Source: Pseudomonadota bacterium (GTDB taxonomy: Bacteria > Pseudomonadota > Alphaproteobacteria > Rhizobiales > Hyphomicrobiaceae). Taken from it: a DNA stretch of 64,000 nt. This document shows positions 18,501 through 26,822 of this stretch, one piece after another; position 1 is the first letter of the stretch, and every line of letters begins with the position of its first letter. The notes under the pieces are model-generated. The model was not told the DNA's origin. It did no database searches and saw only the letters and a list, made by a program, of their open reading frames with translations. The translations under genes were made by a program, and so were the position numbers. The stretch covers positions 1-64,000 of the forward strand of contig JAFAFW010000043.1 in the NCBI GenBank assembly GCA_023423275.1. Reading direction: 5' to 3'.

Positions 18501-18942
18501 GCCAGAGCCGCACGTGTCCTTCGCGAATACGATCGTCCTGCTTGATGTCTCCGGCGTGCCCGGAAAGATGCAGCCACTCCGGAACCAGAACGTCGAGCTT
18601 GCCCGCGTTCTCGCGCAGGGACGCGAAGCTGCTTTCGTCCCAATGATTGAAGAACGCATAGCGGTCAGCCATCGACTGCGCGGCCGACACGCTGCGGTCG
18701 TGGCCCAGATTGAGCGCCGTCAGCTTCGAAATCGGTACCGACAGCATTGCGGCGGGGCGCAACTTGCTGACGCTATATGTCGCCTGCAGCGGCGGCAGGT
18801 CCGGGGTTTCCATGACGCTGGTGACGAAGATCGTCAGCAGGAAGGCCAATGCGATCCCGCCGACCCAGCACAGTGCGCTGAACACCTTGCGGCGGCGCCC
18901 CCGTGGGTCAAAAAATACCGGGGCTTTGTTCCCCTCAGTCAT
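15523..18942 (-). CDS. GH18-like / polysaccharide deacetylase / family 2 glycosyltransferase fusion (aminopolysaccharide synthase)
   Basis: A 1139-residue inner-membrane protein with three modules. A membrane anchor (about 20-43) leads into a GH18-like domain (about 60-410). A NodB-type deacetylase (about 474-670) has TFDDG (480-484), His533/His537 in GNHTFTH, RPPF (571-574) and LLHD ending at Asp637. After a membrane segment (702-730) comes a processive GT2 domain (748-975) with DDG (782-784), DAD (833-835), EDAD (924-927) and QRFRW (961-965), then more membrane spans. The GH18 motif is degenerate (FAGITVDFK at 202-210, lacking the catalytic Glu). An N-acetylated polymer made and then deacetylated in the periplasm, chitosan- or PNAG-like, is inferred. 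Confidence 0.88.
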   Translation of the reverse strand: MTEGNKAPVFFDPRGRRRKVFSALCWVGGIALAFLLTIFVTSVMETPDLPPLQATYSVSKLRPAAMLSVPISKLTALNLGHDRSVSAAQSMADRYAFFNHWDESSFASLRENAGKLDVLVPEWLHLSGHAGDIKQDDRIREGHVRLWLKKTARHLKVLPLINNYDAVTKRWDAANVAQLLASAEARAKLSQNLLAYVRDGGFAGITVDFKSLPDASAPLYLEFVGELRALFAAAELEVNTVLPAYERRIDIVDLAEVSDKVILLAYDDHWEGEDAGPLAAQGWFEAELDEAFGQVAGEKLVVAFGSYAIDWTESGTSRRMPVSAAWDTVAEAGAQIQFDEPALNTTFSYQDGSNRRHTVWILDGVSAFNQIGAALAMGPAGVALWRLGTEDPTVWHTFARGQVPNAGSAKALEVVEPSGEVVYKGDGEVLKAADRVTTGKRTFEYNAEHNLITDQEMPQLPRSLTITRWGHSSEKLIALTFDDGPSRTFTPEILKVLKEKDAKATFFVLGANAALEPDILRDVYNGGHDIGNHTFTHPNLAEIPAAQLDLELNATQRVLESKIGVRTVLFRPPFVKDIEPETRDQARTLLASAAMGYITIGLKIDPLDWAQPGADEIVKRTIDYAMTGRGNVVLLHDAGGDRSQTVEALPRLIDELRARGFRLVTVSELLGLSRNEIMPPLAEDGRYVSLINDVGFSLARHFNMALALVFVIGIAVGVARLLLVAAAAWIQSRKELARATVAWTPRSIAVVVPAYNEEKVIVDSVSSLLESNDVTFEILVVDDGSTDRTVEIVRQAFAADPRVKLLVKPNGGKASALNLALASTDAEIIVAIDADTRLDPDAISLLVRHFGDPSVGAVAGAIHVANPGGLLTRFQSLEYVTSQNLDRRALELANGIIVVPGAIGAWRRSAVLAVGGYDTDTLAEDADLTLKLECADWKVLSEPRAFAMTEAPDTINQFLKQRFRWMFGTLQVAFKHVMNIRNVKAAGVKYFALPNILICQFLFALISPVIDLALVLRLTGDLWDFATRGTFNLSGGSSSILVYWLAFQALELAVAIMAFRLDRRGADWSLLPLIVVQRFCYRQLIYVVAVRAMMAAIRGSMMGWGKLQRRGFAKPAAKAEIEASKLAGMSEPPRLIAAE

Positions 18943-19033
18943 GGATCGTCCTCACACACCCGAACTTCGCGCCTTGGGGTGGATGACAATCAATCCGTGA
19001 ACTGATCCGTGCTGAGCGGTTCAATATGGGATC

Positions 19034-19050
19034 GGCTCGTCTTGCGAGCC
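19034..19050 (-). repeat. Small hairpin upstream of the synthase gene
   Basis: GGCTCG-TCTTG-CGAGCC forms a perfect 6-bp stem in the 264-nt gap between the small exported-protein gene and the synthase start. An AT-rich stretch (TTAAAAATCTCTATATATTT, about 19121-19140) lies further upstream and may hold the synthase promoter. Whether the hairpin has a leader-RNA role is unknown. Confidence 0.3.
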
Positions 19051-19206
19051 CCGAGGCAGGGGGCACCTAGCAAAACCCGAACCGGTGTTCCGCGATCGGA
19101 CCGCAGGTGTGAGAACGAGGTTAAAAATCTCTATATATTTTGCACGCGGCACCGATCGGTTCGGCAGTCCACTGCATTATTTACGTGCCACTCGCTCGTT
19201 ATCCCG

Positions 19207-19605
19207 CTAGCGCCGCGCCGTCAGTGCCCCGGGATAATGGTCCGCTTCAGGTCCCAGAAGCTCCATGGCCCGATCACACGCGGACTGGACGCCACGCGAC
19301 TGCATGATATCAGCGAATGCACCAAAGCCTTGCTTCACACCGTCAGGTACGCGTCCATCGGGGGCGCGTTCAACCTGGTGCCGAAGTCGGTCAAATCCCG
19401 CGCCGGGCTGGAGATCACAGCTCGTCATTGCCGCCTGCGAGAAGCCGAAAAGAAATTCGGCGCCAGTCTCTGCCGCGTGCACGGATTCAGCCTTCGCCAG
19501 ACCGCTCACCGACAAATTGCCCAAAAGCAGAATAGCGGCAGCAATCAGCGCACCAGCGCCAATCCCTGCCAGTCCGACCTGTCCTCTATGGAACACATTT
19601 GCCAT
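19207..19605 (-). CDS. Small exported protein of unknown function
   Basis: A 132-residue protein with a hydrophobic leader (VGLAGIGAGALIAAAILLLG), ending near SGLAKAES. The mature part has two cysteines (TSCDLQPG and QSACDRAM) that could pair. The ATG at 19605 places the leader at the N-terminus; the frame stays open upstream to 19815 but that part looks non-coding. It lies upstream of the GH18/deacetylase/GT2 gene on the same strand and is divergent from the DUF3131 gene. No family was recognised. Confidence 0.55.
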   Translation of the reverse strand: MANVFHRGQVGLAGIGAGALIAAAILLLGNLSVSGLAKAESVHAAETGAEFLFGFSQAAMTSCDLQPGAGFDRLRHQVERAPDGRVPDGVKQGFGAFADIMQSRGVQSACDRAMELLGPEADHYPGALTARR

Positions 19606-19838
19606 ATGCAATTCCGGCCATCGTATCGTAAATGGATTCCCGTCATTTTCTGCGATCGCAATAGCGCAATACCGCTCAACGCTACCATTTCGGCATGAAT
19701 CTGTCCTGTATTCTGACAGTCCGGAAACCACGAAACACACCTTCATGATTCCGAAACCAAACCGTCGCGTGCTCTCTCGCCAAACTCCCAGCTTTGAGTA
19801 TCTTCCGTCCACCAATCAACACGAATGGACCGGAAGAA

Positions 19839-21125
19839 ATGCCTCTCTCGCGACGCTCGCTCCTCAAACTCGGCCTGGGAGTTCCGCCATTCGTTTTAGC
19901 GATGCGCGGCGGCCTGGCCTATGCCCAGGATAAATCGACCGTGACCAGTGCGCATCGCGAGGCCCTGTTGGAGGATGCACGCGCCGCGTGGCAGTATTTC
20001 GAACAGCCCGGACGTCAGATCCCCGGCATGGTCCCCGCCAACATCTGGCAGACATCGGAAGACTTCAAAAGCTTCGGCAGCTATCGCATCGCCACCATGT
20101 GGGACGTCGGATCAATGATCCTGGCAACCATTTCGGCGCGGTCTCTGGGCCTGATCGACGAGACCTCTTTCAATCGCCGCATGGAAGGCCTGAACCGCTA
20201 TCTCACGCAAGCCGCCTACAAGTATCGCGGTGCGCGGCTTCCGAATTTCCGCTCTGATGTCGATACGATCAAATCCGTCGAAGGCGGCTATGACGCCACC
20301 GACACAGCGCGCCTGTTCGTTGCCCTGCATGTTGCGGATCGCCTGCCCGACAGTCCTTTGAATGTTCGTAAGCTGGTGGAGTCCTGGGATCTCGAGCGCA
20401 CCATCAAGGATGGCCAGATTTCGAGCATCAAGAAAGGCGCCATCGAACCGGCGGAGTTCTACATCTACCGGTATTATGTCTCGCGCGCCTATTCGCTTTG
20501 GAACGTGAAGCACAAGCCGGTCACCACAATCGATCCGAGCTCCGGCGCGGAAGCCCGCAAAGCGTTTCTCGCCGAACTCGGCGGCATCGGCCCCATTTCG
20601 ACCGAGCCCAGCCTTTCCGAGACGGTCGAAATCGGGCCGTCCGCCTACTCGACCGTGATTGCCGACGTGCTCGGCAAGGCCCAGCAAAAGCGTTACGAGG
20701 AAACGTCGCATCTCACCTGCGTGACGGAGTCTCCAATCGATCAGGAACCCTGGTTTACCTACCAGGGCTATGATCTGAAGCAGGAGGGCGAAGCGGCCTG
20801 GACGGTCTATTCCTGGAACAGCGACAAACGCTGGACGGTGCCGAGCTTTGCCAGCAAGTTCCGGATGGTCAGCACGAAGGCCGCCTATCTCTGGTACGCG
20901 ACGCATCCTTCCGCTTATACCGAAAAGCTGTGGCAGCATGTCCGTGAGAAGGCCAAGGCGCCACGCTACGGATTCCATCCGGGTGTCTACGAGACCTCCG
21001 GCCGGACGCCCGGCAACATCGACGTGAACACGAATGCCGCGATCCTCGAGGCCGTTGCGTTCGCACTCAAGGAGCACACCACGCTCTTGTCACAGGCATC
21101 TCAGCAGAAGCCGGCGCGCGGTTGA
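19839..21125 (+). CDS. Tat-exported DUF3131 protein
   Basis: A 428-residue protein whose signal peptide has a twin-arginine motif (SRRSLLKLGLG, cleaved near AYAQDK). The mature part fits DUF3131, an alpha/alpha-toroid-like domain resembling glucoamylase and lyase folds: WQYFEQPGRQIPGMVPA, then SYRIATMWDVGSMILATISA, and SVEGGYDATDTARLFVAL. DUF3131 proteins are often found near polysaccharide synthases. A periplasmic role in modifying or degrading the polymer of the neighbouring synthase is inferred. The ATG at 19839 has GGAAGA directly before it, a rather short spacing. Confidence 0.8.
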   Translation: MPLSRRSLLKLGLGVPPFVLAMRGGLAYAQDKSTVTSAHREALLEDARAAWQYFEQPGRQIPGMVPANIWQTSEDFKSFGSYRIATMWDVGSMILATISARSLGLIDETSFNRRMEGLNRYLTQAAYKYRGARLPNFRSDVDTIKSVEGGYDATDTARLFVALHVADRLPDSPLNVRKLVESWDLERTIKDGQISSIKKGAIEPAEFYIYRYYVSRAYSLWNVKHKPVTTIDPSSGAEARKAFLAELGGIGPISTEPSLSETVEIGPSAYSTVIADVLGKAQQKRYEETSHLTCVTESPIDQEPWFTYQGYDLKQEGEAAWTVYSWNSDKRWTVPSFASKFRMVSTKAAYLWYATHPSAYTEKLWQHVREKAKAPRYGFHPGVYETSGRTPGNIDVNTNAAILEAVAFALKEHTTLLSQASQQKPARG

Positions 21126-21224
21126 TCGCACATCGCGCATAGCACCATCACTTCGGATCGGCTTGCCGGGGGCGGGTAATTTTGGCATCCCGTCTCCGAC
21201 AGCACCAAGGATGGAGATGCGCCC

Positions 21225-21683
21225 GTGACGCCTGAAGAAAAACTGCAATCGATGGGACTGACGCTGCCGGACGTCCCAACGCCGGTCGCGAACTACGTGT
21301 CGTTCAAGTTCAACGGCGACACGCTGTATCTGTCCGGCCAGGGCCCGCGGAAAGCGGATGGCAGCCTTTACACCGGCAAGGTCGGCCGCGATGTCACCTG
21401 GCAGGACGCCTACGAGCACGCCAAGCTCGTCGGTCTCGGCCTGCTTTCTGCGGCGAAGAAGGCTACCGGCGACCTGTCGCGGGTAGAAGTCATCAAGCTG
21501 CTCGGCATGGTCAACGGCGTACCGGAGTTCACCGATCATCCCAAAGTCATCAATGGTTGCTCGGATCTGTTCGTCGACGTGCTCGGCGACCGCGGGCGCC
21601 ATGCACGTTCAGCGGTGGGAATGGGTTCGCTCCCCAACAACATGACGGTCGAGATCGAGGCGATCATGCGGATTGTCGACTGA
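21225..21683 (+). CDS. RidA family protein (YjgF/YER057c/UK114)
   Basis: A 152-residue member of the RidA superfamily, subgroup with an N-terminal TPEEKLQSMGLTLP lead. Typical blocks are FNGDTLYLSGQGP and the C-terminal MGSLPNNMTVEIEAIMRIVD. RidA proteins hydrolyse reactive enamine/imine intermediates, but several subgroups, including this one, lack proof of that activity. The start is a GTG at 21225 with GGAG about 10 nt upstream; nearby ATGs are out of frame. Confidence 0.9.
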   Translation: MTPEEKLQSMGLTLPDVPTPVANYVSFKFNGDTLYLSGQGPRKADGSLYTGKVGRDVTWQDAYEHAKLVGLGLLSAAKKATGDLSRVEVIKLLGMVNGVPEFTDHPKVINGCSDLFVDVLGDRGRHARSAVGMGSLPNNMTVEIEAIMRIVD

Positions 21684-21690
21684 CGCTCTC

Positions 21691-21732
21691 CCGCGATCCG
21701 GCGCTCGGTATCATTACCGTGCTGGATCGCGG
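21691..21732. terminator. Possible bidirectional terminator hairpin
   Basis: CCGCGATCC pairs with GGATCGCGG, and an inner CGGTA / TACCG extends the stem around a four-base loop. It spans the gap between the converging RidA and TPR genes and runs into the last codons of the latter. There is no strong T-run on either side. Confidence 0.45.
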
Positions 21733-22940
21733 ATGATTTGCATGTGGGTGAACGCGGCTGTCCCGGCAATGGTCCTGACGGAAGGAAACCGGGCATCGAG
21801 TTCGAGGCGGACCATTTGGGTTCGGCAGCCGGTCGCCGGGATGACGACGGCCAGCTCGAATCTGCCCCAGTCCAAATCGGTATCGACGGCCGGCTCACTG
21901 GAAGCGATCGACGCCTCCCGCCCTGAGCATGTGAGCCGCCACTGCAGCCCCCGCCGCCCTGTGAGCTGAATTTTCTGGCGGCCGCTGAAGCGATATCGCC
22001 CCGGCGGCAGCACCAGCCTTTGCGCCACCTCGCCAAGTTCGACGCGCCCGGGGCCAAACGTGAGTTTCAGCGCGCGCAAGCCCGGGTCATTCGGCTCATC
22101 GACCCGTTCATGGATGACGCCGGCGCCTGTCGCAATCCGCCAGTCGAAAGGCGACCCGGACGGCGCATCGCGAAATGATCCGTTGAACAGCAACCTCGCA
22201 TCTTCCAGCCTATCTGGGGGCAAGAGCTGGAGCCACGCGGCATAGGCGCGGTCCCGGTGCCCGCGTTCGACGAGAAAATCGAGATAGATATTGACTTCAT
22301 CGCGGCGCGGCGGTGTCGGCGATCCCTGGAGGTCAAGCAGCACGTCCAGCATGGTGGACGGGTTCCGCAGTTCTGAACACAGCCGGGCCAAAAACATCGC
22401 GCGCCACGGTGGGCCGCTGGAGAGCCGCGCGATCAGATGCGGTCGCAGAGCAGCATCCTGAGCCAGAACGACAAATGTCGGCGCCACGACGTCAATGAGA
22501 TCCGGACGTGTTCGGAACAATGCATCAGCCAAACGCAAAGCTCCGGAATAGTCTGCGTCGCGCAGGCGTTCACGCATCATCCGGTGGACGGCAACGCTCT
22601 CGTGCAGGGTGCGATGAACTGCTGCGGCCATGAAAGACGCCGCCTGCCTCAGATCACCCGCGGCATCGGCGATCTCTCCGAGGAGGCTCAGAGCATCAGC
22701 ATTCGTCGGATCGGCGCGCAATGCACTCTCGGCCAGCTCCAGCGCGCGGCTTGTTTCTCCGTCGCCCCATGCCTGCCGCGCAAGACCGGTCAGCGCAACG
22801 GGCTGGCCGGGGTTCAATAGTAGCGCCGTAGCCGGATTGGAGGTGGCGAGATAGGCGGCGACGCTATGCGTGATGACCAGCCAGATAAGACCAGCACCAA
22901 GGCAGATCAACGTCACGAGAGTCCGCAACCGATGCGTCAC
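21714..22940 (-). CDS. Membrane-anchored TPR protein of the exopolysaccharide locus
   Basis: A 408-residue protein with one N-terminal membrane segment (LVTLICLGAGLIWLVITHSV). TPR-like helices span about residues 50-250 (SRALELAESALRADPTNADALSLLGEIADAAGDLRQA). The last 140 residues are predicted beta-rich and resemble a jelly-roll binding module (LVLPPGRYRFSGRQ, WGRFELAVVIP). The gene overlaps the wzc stop by 4 nt, so it is the last gene of the cpsB-wza-wzc transcript. A periplasmic scaffold that meets the polymer is inferred. No exact family was recognised. Confidence 0.72.
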   Translation of the reverse strand: MTHRLRTLVTLICLGAGLIWLVITHSVAAYLATSNPATALLLNPGQPVALTGLARQAWGDGETSRALELAESALRADPTNADALSLLGEIADAAGDLRQAASFMAAAVHRTLHESVAVHRMMRERLRDADYSGALRLADALFRTRPDLIDVVAPTFVVLAQDAALRPHLIARLSSGPPWRAMFLARLCSELRNPSTMLDVLLDLQGSPTPPRRDEVNIYLDFLVERGHRDRAYAAWLQLLPPDRLEDARLLFNGSFRDAPSGSPFDWRIATGAGVIHERVDEPNDPGLRALKLTFGPGRVELGEVAQRLVLPPGRYRFSGRQKIQLTGRRGLQWRLTCSGREASIASSEPAVDTDLDWGRFELAVVIPATGCRTQMVRLELDARFPSVRTIAGTAAFTHMQIIRDPAR

Positions 22941-25228
22941 TGCAAGACTTTGCGCGCAGATGGCCTGCGCGGATCGCGCTCCCAGAAGCCACGATCTGTG
23001 CCATATCGAACGTCGGCGGATGAATAGGCGTATCCGTAATCGGCACTTTCGGAATCGACCTTGGTCAATACGCTCCCGATCAGGTTGGCGTTCGCAAGCC
23101 GGAGACGCCTCAGCGCACCGGCTAGATGGTCTCCCCGCGCCTGCCCCATTCCCACCACCAGCAACGTCGCCGCCATGGCGTGAGACAACAGCGTCGCATC
23201 CGCCAACCCCATGACCGGCGGCCCGTCCACGACAACGAGGTCAAAAACCTCACGCCCCCCTGAGAGAAGTGCCACCAGGCGATCACCGGCCAACAAGTCT
23301 GCGGCATTGCCCGGCAACGGTCCCGCCGCCATGAAGGTCAGGTTGCCGATCCCCGCGCGCTGGAATGTCTCCGGCGGCGTCCGGGCACCAGTCAGATAAT
23401 CCGTTAGCCCCACATCGTTTGCAAGCCGGAGCCGGATGTGCAGTCCCGGATTACGCAGATCGGCATCGATAAGAAGCACTTTTCTACCGGCGCTCGCGAA
23501 ATGTCGCGCGATGGCGAGGGCGGAAATGGATTTGCCCTCCGACGGCCCTGCACTGGTCAGGAGTATTGTCTCGGGTAATCCGTCGGCGGCGGCCAACTGC
23601 AGCGATGTGCATAACGAGCGATAAGCTTCGGATACGCCCGACTGCGTGTCATTCAGCTCCGCCTCGATGCTTTTGCCGCGTTTGGCTCTCGGGATCAGGC
23701 CTAGCACGGTCGTTCCGGATAGTCGTTCCAGGTCCTCCACTGAACGGACGGTGATATCTCGCCGCTCGGACAAAACCGCTGCCAGTATCCCGCCGAACAG
23801 CCCAACCGCCATCGAGATAACCAGAGCAGACGGCAAGCTGGGATGCGAAGGGCTGGCAGGCCTTTCCGCTCGATCGACAACGTAAATATTATTCGCCCCC
23901 GCACTGCCCGCGATGTCGATTTCCTTATACCGCTGCAATAGGCCATTATGCAGTGCTCGCGTGGTATCGACCTCGCGCTTCAGAATGGTGTACTGGATGC
24001 TGCGCTTCTGATAGTCGAGCACATCCGCACCCAACCGGCCGATCTGTTCGCGCATGGCCGCTTCCTGTTGCGCGGAGGATTCGTAAGCCGCCTTGAAAGA
24101 CTCCTTGATAGTCCGGACTTCCGCTGCAAGCTGCCTGTCGATCTCCTTGATCCTGTTATCGATCTGAACCATCGCCGGATAGGCAGGCTTGAAGGTTTCC
24201 AGCTTCTCTTCGTACTCCGCCACAAGTGCGCTGCGCCGGCTTCGAAGATCCGAGATTGCCGCATTGGACAGAAGCTGAGGTAGGTTGATCGCGTCCGCGT
24301 CCTGAACCTGACGCCAGAGCTTCTCGTTCCGGATACGCTCGGAGACGAGCGTGCCCAGGGCGGCATTGGCGCTCGCCAGATTATCTTCGGCGATGGATGT
24401 CTTTTCCGCGACCGAAACGATCCGCTCTTTCTGCGCGAAGGCGAGAAGTGCTTTTTCAGACTCCTCCAGCCGCAATTTCAATTCGGCAAGTTGGTCTTCG
24501 AGAAATGTTTTCGCATATGCGTTTGCCTGAATGCGCTTGTCGAGACCGTCAGCAATGAAGGCGTCAGCATACGCATTGGCGATGCGCTGCGCGCGATCCG
24601 GACTTGGATCGGAAAAGCTCACATCCGTCAGTCGCGAGCCGCTGACAGGCCGCACCCGGCGATGCGCGAGCACCAGCGCCGTGGCCCTTCGCTGTCGATC
24701 CGCCGCCCCGCGATCGGCAGCAGCGCCGTCATCGACCGCGAACAACGACCTTAGAGCGTTGGCCACGGCGGACCAATTGCGCGGCTTCAGAAACTCGACG
24801 TCCTCGCCCAGCTTTTCCGCGGCGGCGACACGCTCAGCGAGACTGCGGCTTTTCAGCAATTCAAACTGTGTTCTTTGAAACTCGTGATCCGGCCCGGATT
24901 CCACGGGAGCAATATTGCCTCCCTCCAGAATCTGAGCACCTTGCCGATCGATCTGCAGCCTGACAGTTGACGTATAGAGCGGTGTCTGCATCAAGGCCTG
25001 CATGGTCCACAACGCCATGCACGTCACGGTCACGCCGATAACCAGCCATCGGCGCCGGACAAGCATGCGCCAATACACACCAAGATCCGGCCCGCTGCGG
25101 TGCGGAGGCTGGCTCACGCCGGGATAGTCAATGGCGGATCCGTAAGGCTCGCGGATAACCGGTTGAGCAGCCGGCACGAGTCGCGCAACGGAAGACCGGG
25201 CGGCACCGCCCTCGCTTCCCGCCGTCAT
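22937..25228 (-). CDS. wzc: Polysaccharide co-polymerase / tyrosine autokinase (Wzc/ExoP type)
   Basis: A 763-residue inner-membrane protein that sets chain length and drives export through Wza. A Wzz domain with membrane segments near residues 60-79 and 467-486 flanks a long periplasmic coiled coil (about 240-435). The cytosolic BY-kinase has Walker A GPSEGKS (561-567), Walker A' LLIDADLR (585-592) and Walker B VVVDGPPVMG. Four tyrosines lie in the last 39 residues (SADYGYAYSSADVRYG), the usual autophosphorylation cluster. The CpsB-like phosphatase two genes upstream would reverse this phosphorylation. Confidence 0.95.
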   Translation of the reverse strand: MTAGSEGGAARSSVARLVPAAQPVIREPYGSAIDYPGVSQPPHRSGPDLGVYWRMLVRRRWLVIGVTVTCMALWTMQALMQTPLYTSTVRLQIDRQGAQILEGGNIAPVESGPDHEFQRTQFELLKSRSLAERVAAAEKLGEDVEFLKPRNWSAVANALRSLFAVDDGAAADRGAADRQRRATALVLAHRRVRPVSGSRLTDVSFSDPSPDRAQRIANAYADAFIADGLDKRIQANAYAKTFLEDQLAELKLRLEESEKALLAFAQKERIVSVAEKTSIAEDNLASANAALGTLVSERIRNEKLWRQVQDADAINLPQLLSNAAISDLRSRRSALVAEYEEKLETFKPAYPAMVQIDNRIKEIDRQLAAEVRTIKESFKAAYESSAQQEAAMREQIGRLGADVLDYQKRSIQYTILKREVDTTRALHNGLLQRYKEIDIAGSAGANNIYVVDRAERPASPSHPSLPSALVISMAVGLFGGILAAVLSERRDITVRSVEDLERLSGTTVLGLIPRAKRGKSIEAELNDTQSGVSEAYRSLCTSLQLAAADGLPETILLTSAGPSEGKSISALAIARHFASAGRKVLLIDADLRNPGLHIRLRLANDVGLTDYLTGARTPPETFQRAGIGNLTFMAAGPLPGNAADLLAGDRLVALLSGGREVFDLVVVDGPPVMGLADATLLSHAMAATLLVVGMGQARGDHLAGALRRLRLANANLIGSVLTKVDSESADYGYAYSSADVRYGTDRGFWERDPRRPSARKVLQ

Positions 25229-25267
25229 CCGATCTGCTCACAACGCTGCGGGCTGGCGACACCGTTA

Positions 25268-26059
25268 TCAAAACAGGCCGACAAATGCGCCTCCCGCGGG
25301 AAGAATGCGCAACAGATTGTTGAAGGCAATTTTCGCCGACGAGTCATGCACCACGACGAGGTCGCCTGCCTGCAAGGACGGATCAGCGGCACGCCCATCA
25401 CGGATCGCATCGACATCGAATTTGGCTGCCCGGCGGCGATCACCAGCGTTCCGGAATACCACCACGTCCGTCGAAGCGCGTGCAGAGTCGAGACCTTCCG
25501 CCAGCGCGATCGACTGAAGCAGAGTGGTGCGTCCGTTAAATGGAAAAACGCCGGGCTTTTTCACCGCCCCTTCCACGGTCACACGCTGGCTGTTGTATTC
25601 CTTGATATAGACCGTGACCTGCGGATTCTGCAGATATTTTGCACCCAGCCGACGCGCCAGATCACGCTCGACATCCTGCGCGGTCTTTCCGGCCACTGCT
25701 ATTTCGCCGACGAGCGGAAGGTTCACCGTGCCGGACTCGGCAACCTGTACCGAGCGTGACAGCTCCTGCACCTTGAATACGGAGACGTCCAGCACATCGA
25801 GCGGGCCGATCCGATAAGCCGTGGTCGAGGGCTGATCGACATGCGTCGCTGTAATTGACCCGGTGACGTAGCTGGTCCCAATTCCTGCCGGTTCAACCGT
25901 AACGCCGGACGGACCTGCCTGATATCCCGTAGCGATCCGGCTATCCGAAGAAACGCCGCAACCTGTCAGGAAGAGCGCTGAGAACAGCGTGACCAGCAGC
26001 ACGCTGACGCCCCCTGGTATTCCCCGGCATTGCACGCGCCGGCTGACCCAACTCAACAT
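25268..26059 (-). CDS. wza: Polysaccharide export outer-membrane lipoprotein (Wza type)
   Basis: A 263-residue lipoprotein with lipobox LTGC (leader FSALFLTGCG). The Poly_export domain follows (YRIGPLDVLDVSVFKVQELSRS to QNPQVTVYIKEYNS). A SLBB domain (RVTVEGAVKKPGVFPFNGRTTLLQSIALAEGL) comes next, and the protein ends at LPAGGAFVGLF. The ATG at 26059 has GGGGGA upstream and gives a normal basic N-terminus (MLSWVSRRVQCRG). This start lies 119 nt inside the upstream phosphatase gene, an unusually long overlap. Confidence 0.92.
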   Translation of the reverse strand: MLSWVSRRVQCRGIPGGVSVLLVTLFSALFLTGCGVSSDSRIATGYQAGPSGVTVEPAGIGTSYVTGSITATHVDQPSTTAYRIGPLDVLDVSVFKVQELSRSVQVAESGTVNLPLVGEIAVAGKTAQDVERDLARRLGAKYLQNPQVTVYIKEYNSQRVTVEGAVKKPGVFPFNGRTTLLQSIALAEGLDSARASTDVVVFRNAGDRRRAAKFDVDAIRDGRAADPSLQAGDLVVVHDSSAKIAFNNLLRILPAGGAFVGLF

Positions 26060-26822
26060 ACGTTTCCCCCGACACAGAACAAACACCCGCAGGAAGTGGC
26101 AGCCTGGACGGCGGCGCGTCCTCGACCACGCCGCGCGGCCGCGACAGCAACATATTGTCGGCTTCCGCCTCTCCAACCAGCTGCGCAGCAAGCTCCCACC
26201 CGCGCCGCAGGTCAGGTGGTCGCCAGCGGTCATCATGCGCATCGCTGGCCATGAGATGCACCATGCCGTCGCGCAGCATGCGCTCCGCCCACGATTTTGC
26301 CCGGCCGCCGAAGGCTCCGGCGAGAGAACCCGCCGTGACCTGCATCCACACGCCAGCGCGCGCCAGGCGCACCACGACGTCATAATGCGCGGAGATCCAG
26401 GATAGCCGCTCGGGATGTGTCAGGATCGGCACGTAGCCGGCTCCGAGCAACTCGAAAAGAAAGTCCTCCATGCGCGGCGGCAGCAGGTCGTGCGGCGGTT
26501 CGATCAGAACATAGCGCGACCCGTTGAGTGTTGGCAGCATGCCGGACCGAATGCCCTGCACGAGATCGAAGCCGATGTGAATGTCGGCACCGGCGATCAG
26601 TCGAAGGGGAATTTGCTCCCGCACAAGGAAATATTGCAGACGTGCGACGGCTTCGCGGATCGCGGGCCCGGAATTATTGTAAAGCCCAGGGAGGATATGC
26701 GGCGTTGCTGCAGCGACAGTGACGCCATCGGCTGCAAGGATCTCAGCCATCCGCAGCGAAACCGACAGGTCCGCAGCCCCGTCATCAACGCCCGGCAATA
26801 TATGGCAGTGCAGATCAATCAT
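25941..26822 (-). CDS. CpsB/YwqE-type tyrosine-protein phosphatase (PHP domain)
   Basis: A 293-residue PHP-fold phosphatase. Metal-binding motifs are DLHCHILPGVDDGA at the start, AATPHI, AGADIHIG, LTHPERLSW and MASDAHDDRW. These enzymes dephosphorylate the tyrosine tail of the Wzc kinase and so control export. The catalytic domain ends near residue 245, and the last 45 residues lie in the overlap with wza. It is the first gene of the minus-strand arm and diverges from the gene at 27191 across a 368-nt intergenic region. Confidence 0.9.
   Translation of the reverse strand: MIDLHCHILPGVDDGAADLSVSLRMAEILAADGVTVAAATPHILPGLYNNSGPAIREAVARLQYFLVREQIPLRLIAGADIHIGFDLVQGIRSGMLPTLNGSRYVLIEPPHDLLPPRMEDFLFELLGAGYVPILTHPERLSWISAHYDVVVRLARAGVWMQVTAGSLAGAFGGRAKSWAERMLRDGMVHLMASDAHDDRWRPPDLRRGWELAAQLVGEAEADNMLLSRPRGVVEDAPPSRLPLPAGVCSVSGETYVELGQPARAMPGNTRGRQRAAGHAVLSALPDRLRRFFG

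Noticed and set aside
19009..19698. A 229-codon plus-strand frame opposite the small exported-protein gene
   Set aside because: It has no signal, no domain and mixed composition, while the minus-strand frame gives a plausible signal peptide and two cysteines.
26060..26383. Longer wza frame starting at 26383
   Set aside because: It would run opposite to normal codon use within the phosphatase gene and put 108 non-family residues before a clear lipoprotein signal peptide.
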